DNA from: Catalinimonas alkaloidigena
Lineage (GTDB): Bacteria > Bacteroidota > Bacteroidia > Cytophagales > Flexibacteraceae
DNA: 64,000 bases
Assembly: GCF_900100765.1 (NCBI RefSeq)
Contig: NZ_FNFO01000009.1
Span: forward strand, 186,001 to 250,000
Direction of reading: 5' to 3'
The number at the start of each line of letters is the position of its first letter. The first letter of the stretch is position 1. Positions 60,615 through 64,000 of this stretch are shown here, in pieces. The notes below the pieces were generated by a model that ran no database searches, was not told the origin of the DNA, and saw only the letters and a list, made by a program, of their open reading frames with translations. Made by a program: the position numbers and the translations under genes.

Positions 60615-61724
60615 TTAAATTTCGACCCGTTCCATGGTTTTCAGGTAATCCGGGTCAAGGTCGGCACCGATGCCCGGTCCGCTTCCGGTCGGCAAGAGTA
60701 CCTGTCCTCCTGCACCATACGTAATCCCCCCGATGACCGGGTCGTCCGCCAGCATGAGCGGTGAGTCCAGGTCGAAGTGGACAATGTTGGTGCGCGCCAG
60801 CACGAGGTGAAACAGGGCGGTGATGGCCAGGCGGCTTTCGGACATGCAACCGACCTGGCAGAGAATGCCACTGGCTTCGGCAATGGCAAAAATGTGGAGG
60901 GCGTGGCGCAGTCCCCCCGATTTGGAAAGCTTCACGTTGAAATAGTCGCAGGCACCTGCACGGGCCAGCCGGAAGGCGTCGTGCGGCGAGAAAAGCGATT
61001 CGTCGGCCATGATGGCGATGGGGCTTTGCTGCCGCACCCGCACCAGATCGGGCAGGTTCCAGTGCGGTACCGGTTCCTCGCAGTGCTCTACGTCGAACGG
61101 TGCCAGCGCCCGCAAGGTGGTCAGGGCCGTCACGCCATTCCAGCCCTGGTTGGCGTCAATGCGAAGGGGAAGGGCCTCGCCCACCGCCTCGCGAATGGCC
61201 CGGATGCGGGCCACGTCCTCGGCCGGGGTGGTGCCCAACTTGATTTTAATCGCCGGAAACCCTGCCGCCTGAAAACGGGCGGCCTGTTCGGCCATCCGCT
61301 CCGGCGTGCCGATACCCACCGTCATGTCGGTATGCACTTCGCGGTCGTTCGCCCCGCCCCACAGTTGGTAGAGGGGAACGCCGCACCACTTGGCCAGCAG
61401 GTCGTGCAACGCCATGTCGAATGCGCTTTTGAGCGTTGGGTTGTGCGAAAGCGCCCGGTCTAGTTCGTGCAATCGCTTTTCCAGTTCCAGCGGATTTTTC
61501 CCTTTCCAGAGGCGCGCGACCTGTTGCGCCAGAGCAAACTGCGTTTCCTGCGTTTCGCCCACGATGTATACGTACGGACAGCCTTCGCCCACGCCCGTCA
61601 GTCCCTGGTCGGTATGCAGCCGGATGTAGAGATTGGTCGCCGACGGAATGATGCCCAACGAAATCACGAAGGGCTCTTTCAGTGGAATGTTCAGCTTGAA
61701 AATCTCCACGTGGGTGATGGTCAT
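60615..61724 (-). CDS. Enolase-superfamily enzyme (mandelate racemase/MLE group, dipeptide epimerase-like)
   Basis: A 369-residue enzyme with the capping domain (about 1-120) and barrel. Catalytic Lys in AIKIKLG (KxK motif), metal ligands in IDANQGW (Asp), CEEPVPHW (Glu) and IMADES (Asp), and the opposite Lys in NVKLSKSGGL. The C-terminal FDLDSPLMLADDP has a DxD like that which binds the amino end of the substrate in Ala-Glu epimerases, so dipeptide epimerase is the favoured reading; muconate or succinylbenzoate activities are alternatives. The ATG at 61724 (MTITHVEIFKLNIPLKEPF) fits the family start. Confidence 0.85.
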   Translation of the reverse strand: MTITHVEIFKLNIPLKEPFVISLGIIPSATNLYIRLHTDQGLTGVGEGCPYVYIVGETQETQFALAQQVARLWKGKNPLELEKRLHELDRALSHNPTLKSAFDMALHDLLAKWCGVPLYQLWGGANDREVHTDMTVGIGTPERMAEQAARFQAAGFPAIKIKLGTTPAEDVARIRAIREAVGEALPLRIDANQGWNGVTALTTLRALAPFDVEHCEEPVPHWNLPDLVRVRQQSPIAIMADESLFSPHDAFRLARAGACDYFNVKLSKSGGLRHALHIFAIAEASGILCQVGCMSESRLAITALFHLVLARTNIVHFDLDSPLMLADDPVIGGITYGAGGQVLLPTGSGPGIGADLDPDYLKTMERVEI

Positions 61725-61793
61725 GGAGGCGTCGGTGCGGTCGGCAGGAAAGGTCGTCATACAGCAAGGGGGTACAGAAACGTCAGCGCAACA

Positions 61794-62513
61794 TTACTGA
61801 AGCCGCTCGATCTCTTCGGTAACGTGGACCATAAGTTGTTCCAGTTTTTGCACCAGAGTTTCATATTGAATGAGCGTAAACCTGCGGTTGTATTCGATGC
61901 GCCAGAGGTAGCTGAGCAGCTTCCGGTGGTCGGTGGGTGTCAGGTGTACCGTTGGGAGCAGGTCGGTGAGTCGGCCCCGCTCATCGAACACTAGGTAGTC
62001 GACCATCAGGTCGTTGATGGGGTGAAAGTACAAGGTGTAAAACTGCATTTCAGCGTAATGTTCTTCTAATTTCTCGATGATTTCGAAGTGGAAGTCGTAC
62101 AGGGCCACGATCTCCAGGCGCAGGCTATCGTTAGTGATGATGTCCAGCCCCCGGGTTTTAAGCGATTCGTACGCTGCTGAGTTCTGAATGGCAATAAAGT
62201 CGCGAGTGAGGTAACTGAAGTAGAACGGCAGGGAGTCGGGCACAGGTTGCGGGCTGCGGAGGTAAGTCCTGAAGACGGCGCAGGCTTTGAGTCCCCGGCG
62301 GTGTCCTGACATATTATCCTGAATATCGGTCTGATCGAGCTGCAGACCATCCCGGATTTCCGTAAGGGTTTTGATCTCGATGTTGCGCTTGCGGCGGTTT
62401 TCGTTCCATTCGTCCAGGGCAAACGCCAGCGTCACCCCCAGAAAGACTACAAACAACTCGAACAGATATGTACTCCAACGGACGGTTTTGAAAGTGGTCA
62501 TACCAAATCGCAT
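61794..62513 (-). CDS. DUF6090 family membrane-anchored protein
   Basis: A 239-residue protein with one transmembrane helix near the N-terminus (about 12-32, STYLFELFVVFLGVTLAFAL) and the family motif FALDEWNENRRKRNIEIKTLTEIRDGLQLD after it; the rest is a helical, charged extracytoplasmic or cytoplasmic domain. DUF6090 proteins are frequent in Bacteroidota and uncharacterised. An alternative start at 62501 (MTTFK) is possible. It precedes the enolase-superfamily gene by 69 bp on the same strand and may be cotranscribed with it. Confidence 0.78.
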   Translation of the reverse strand: MRFGMTTFKTVRWSTYLFELFVVFLGVTLAFALDEWNENRRKRNIEIKTLTEIRDGLQLDQTDIQDNMSGHRRGLKACAVFRTYLRSPQPVPDSLPFYFSYLTRDFIAIQNSAAYESLKTRGLDIITNDSLRLEIVALYDFHFEIIEKLEEHYAEMQFYTLYFHPINDLMVDYLVFDERGRLTDLLPTVHLTPTDHRKLLSYLWRIEYNRRFTLIQYETLVQKLEQLMVHVTEEIERLQ

Positions 62514-62602
62514 ACGCTTTCGGGAAAACGAATCTGCTGCTGTCGCAACGCATCGTGACGTGTCACCATACTACCTGTCGGCCAAGATAACCCTTTTACC
62601 AT

Positions 62603-62631
62603 AAAAAAAGCCCCGGCACAGACCGAGGCTT
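62603..62631 (-). terminator. Terminator of the small lipoprotein gene
   Basis: On the minus strand AGCCTCGG/CCGGGGCT (one G-U) with a 6-nt loop is followed by a run of seven T. It lies 38 bp past the stop codon. Confidence 0.75.
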
Positions 62632-62669
62632 CGAGCAACAGAGAAGGTCGTACGGACGACGCCCGCAGG

Positions 62670-62879
62670 TTATTGTGCCGAATGCTGACTTTTGAGAAAC
62701 GTGTGATGGGCAGCCGGTGGTTGAGCAGCAACCGTATGTTGAGGTTTGATCAGGCGCTGCTGATCCTTGGCAAACGTGTGCAGCGTCGGAGGGGTGTGCG
62801 CTGCCTGAGTGCGATGCGACGTGGTACAACTGCCAAGCCCTGTCAGGGCCAGCAGCGCATAAAATGCAAGCTTTTTCAT
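62670..62879 (-). CDS. Small His/Gln/Pro-rich lipoprotein
   Basis: A 69-residue protein. Residues 1-18 are a lipoprotein signal (MKKLAFYALLALTGLGSC, lipobox LGSC, C18). The rest is polar and rich in His, Gln, Thr and Pro (THRTQAAHTPPTLHTFAKDQ) with two related HTFxKxQ stretches. No family is recognised; a metal-binding role for the histidines is speculative. It is followed by a good terminator, supporting a real gene. The start lies at the end of the decayed gene upstream (ATGA overlap). Confidence 0.6.
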   Translation of the reverse strand: MKKLAFYALLALTGLGSCTTSHRTQAAHTPPTLHTFAKDQQRLIKPQHTVAAQPPAAHHTFLKSQHSAQ

Positions 62880-63270
62880 GGCGAGACGGCTATTGTTGGC
62901 AAAGGTAACGGACCGTTGGTCGACGCTCTCAACAGAGCCATTAAAAAGCGCTTAAACTTTACCGGAATGAGGGCAGAAGCACGGGTCGGCTCAATACAGA
63001 AAAAGAATACTTTTTTTTTAGTGGATTTCTGGTACGACTCAAACTCACCTTTGTACCTGCCGGCCAGGTAGCGGTCTAGCTGCGGAAGGTTGTAAAACGC
63101 GAAAAAGCAAAACAACAGCGGAATTACGAAGGAGCCGTAGTGGCGGGAAGAGGTAGGCCGTCACCCACAGCAGGTCGCCCTCGTCGGACAAAATCCAGCA
63201 GGCAAGGGCGAGAAGCCCGAGTTCCAGCGCGAGGCTGGTACACTTCTGAGGATGCTGCGGAAATGGTGAC
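62876..63270 (-). pseudogene. Decayed methyltransferase-like (isoprenylcysteine/DUF1295-type) membrane protein gene
   Basis: The frame from 63115 downstream encodes IPLLFCFFAFYNLPQLDRYL then AGRYKGEFESYQKSTKKKVFF, which resembles the conserved C-terminus (LPxLDxYLxxRYGxEFxxYxxRTKK) of membrane-bound ICMT/DUF1295-type methyltransferase or reductase families. Its own frame is closed upstream by a TGA about 60 bp away. In another frame just upstream (about 63140-63255) HPQKCTSLALELGLLALACW and LSDEGDLLWVTAYLF give the preceding helices. Together they look like one gene broken by a frameshift. The tail after KKKVFF does not look family-like. No functional product is expected. Confidence 0.4.
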
Positions 63271-63330
63271 CGTAAAGCCTATGTATCAAATCATAAAAGA
63301 CGTTGCCCTACGTATACCGCGGCTAGCGCA

Positions 63331-64000
63331 TTACTGTGCGGTCAACATCTGTCCGTAGCCCTGCGGGGCCAGCGTCTCGTCCTGACGGGCCAGTTTCCCA
63401 TTGACGAAAACGTAGCGAAAGCCCTGTGCCAGGTTGTGCGGTGCCGTAAAGGTGGCCGTAGCGCGGATGGTGCGTGGATCGAATACCAGCAAATCCGCTT
63501 TTTTCCCGGCCGCAATTTCGCCCCGGTCGGGGAGGTGAAAGGTCTGGGCGGGGAGCGAGGTCATTTTGCGAACGGCTTCTTCCAGCGAAAAGAGCTTTTT
63601 CCGCTGCACGTACGACTCTATGATTTTGGCAAACGAGCCGTAGCCGCGGGGGTGCCACATGGTCGGACTGCCGTCAGAGCAGACCATGATGTAGGGTGCC
63701 TGAAGAAGCCGCTCCTGTAGGGTGCTGTCCATCACGAAATACGCCCCCGAAGCGCCCGTCGGGCCGATGTCGTCGATCAAAACGTCTTCGAACGGTTTTT
63801 TGTGTTCCCGGGCGACGGTGGCCAGCGTCATACCCGCCCAGGGGGCCGTTCCGAACAATGTCGCCTCCGGGCCGTTGCGCTGGTTGATTTTGTTGCGCAG
63901 GTACTCGGCCAGTTCGCTGCGGCGAGTGCGCACCACCTGTGCGTAGTCGTGCGGGGCTTTGGCCCACTCCGGGAACACAATGCCGATGCCCGTGTAGCTG
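63331..64000 (-). CDS. N-acyl-D-amino-acid deacylase (D-aminoacylase) family, C-terminal part
   Basis: The frame continues past the right edge, so the N-terminus lies outside. About 222 residues are present, beginning SYTGIGIVFPEWAKAPHDYA. The amidohydrolase landmarks are MVCSDGSPTMWHPRGYGSFA (metal Asp and the HPR motif), VRKMTSLPAQTFHLPDRGEI and GKKADLLVFDP at the end, typical of COG3653 N-acyl-D-amino-acid deacylases that release D-amino acids from acylated forms. The enolase-superfamily epimerase lies on the same strand 1.6 kb downstream, so both may serve D-amino-acid or cell-wall peptide use (inference). Confidence 0.87.
   Translation of the reverse strand, partial: SYTGIGIVFPEWAKAPHDYAQVVRTRRSELAEYLRNKINQRNGPEATLFGTAPWAGMTLATVAREHKKPFEDVLIDDIGPTGASGAYFVMDSTLQERLLQAPYIMVCSDGSPTMWHPRGYGSFAKIIESYVQRKKLFSLEEAVRKMTSLPAQTFHLPDRGEIAAGKKADLLVFDPRTIRATATFTAPHNLAQGFRYVFVNGKLARQDETLAPQGYGQMLTAQ

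Noticed and set aside
1-64000. CRISPR array, anti-phage island, transposase or rRNA operon
   Set aside because: No regularly spaced direct repeats, cas-like proteins, transposase motifs or rRNA sequence were seen when reading both strands.

Overview
The window is a GC-rich chromosomal segment from a member of the Bacteroidota, most likely a Cytophagales-type organism. The evidence is a SusC/SusD pair under an ECF sigma/FecR pair, several secreted proteins with C-terminal type IX secretion (T9SS) sorting domains, a Bacteroidota promoter (TTTG-N19-TAnnTTTG) in front of tRNA-Glu, and start codons preceded by AAC/CAACCTA-rich leaders rather than Shine-Dalgarno sequences. The species cannot be named from the sequence alone.

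Layout. 1-6.6 kb: end of a membrane protein, DUF1361 protein and DgkA-type lipid kinase (overlapping), CreD, an AT-richer orphan membrane protein, then a translationally coupled trio (DUF2089 zinc ribbon-HTH, Yip1-like membrane protein, secreted alpha/beta hydrolase) and a decayed DUF1648 gene. 6.6-14.7 kb: a pectin/rhamnogalacturonan block (SGNH esterase, GH106 rhamnosidase, GH105 unsaturated rhamnogalacturonyl hydrolase, GH43-like beta-propeller enzyme), an inverted-repeat-bounded intergenic element, a small Pmp3/YqaE membrane protein, a DUF1080 lipoprotein and a cupin. 15-18.7 kb: a minus-strand cassette of a glutamine-synthetase-like ligase, an APH-fold kinase with an altered catalytic loop, and a HAD protein with an altered motif I; this is the best candidate for an undescribed pathway. 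19-21.2 kb: LacI regulator and myo-inositol oxygenase with a perfect 16-bp palindrome between them. 21.3-25.2 kb: acetyltransferase, DinB protein, a CHAT-domain protein that lacks its catalytic residues, a small conserved protein, tRNA-Glu. 25.3-33.8 kb: FGE-type sulfatase facing a sigma/FecR/SusC/SusD operon. 34-46.6 kb: T9SS-secreted SGNH protein, CAT-like acyltransferase with HAD phosphatase, TPR sensor kinase and response regulator followed by a beta-helix protein coupled to a three-repeat T9SS protein, MacB-type permease, M43 metalloprotease, DUF434 protein. 46.7-64 kb: ViaA-like VWA protein, esterase, CE8 pectinesterase, VOC/AraC pair, Tat-exported TIM-barrel protein, two tandem M16 peptidases, PL10 pectate lyase, enolase-superfamily enzyme, DUF6090 protein, a decayed methyltransferase-like gene and the C-terminal part of a D-aminoacylase.

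How it fits together. PL10, CE8, GH105, GH106 and the esterases together can depolymerise and de-esterify homogalacturonan and rhamnogalacturonan I. MIOX would feed glucuronate into the same hexuronate catabolism. The sigma/FecR/SusC operon has the STN-domain architecture for trans-envelope substrate sensing and, with the convergent sulfatase, suggests use of a sulfated glycan. Most remaining genes look like ordinary envelope and housekeeping functions. No CRISPR array, integrase, transposase or rRNA was seen.
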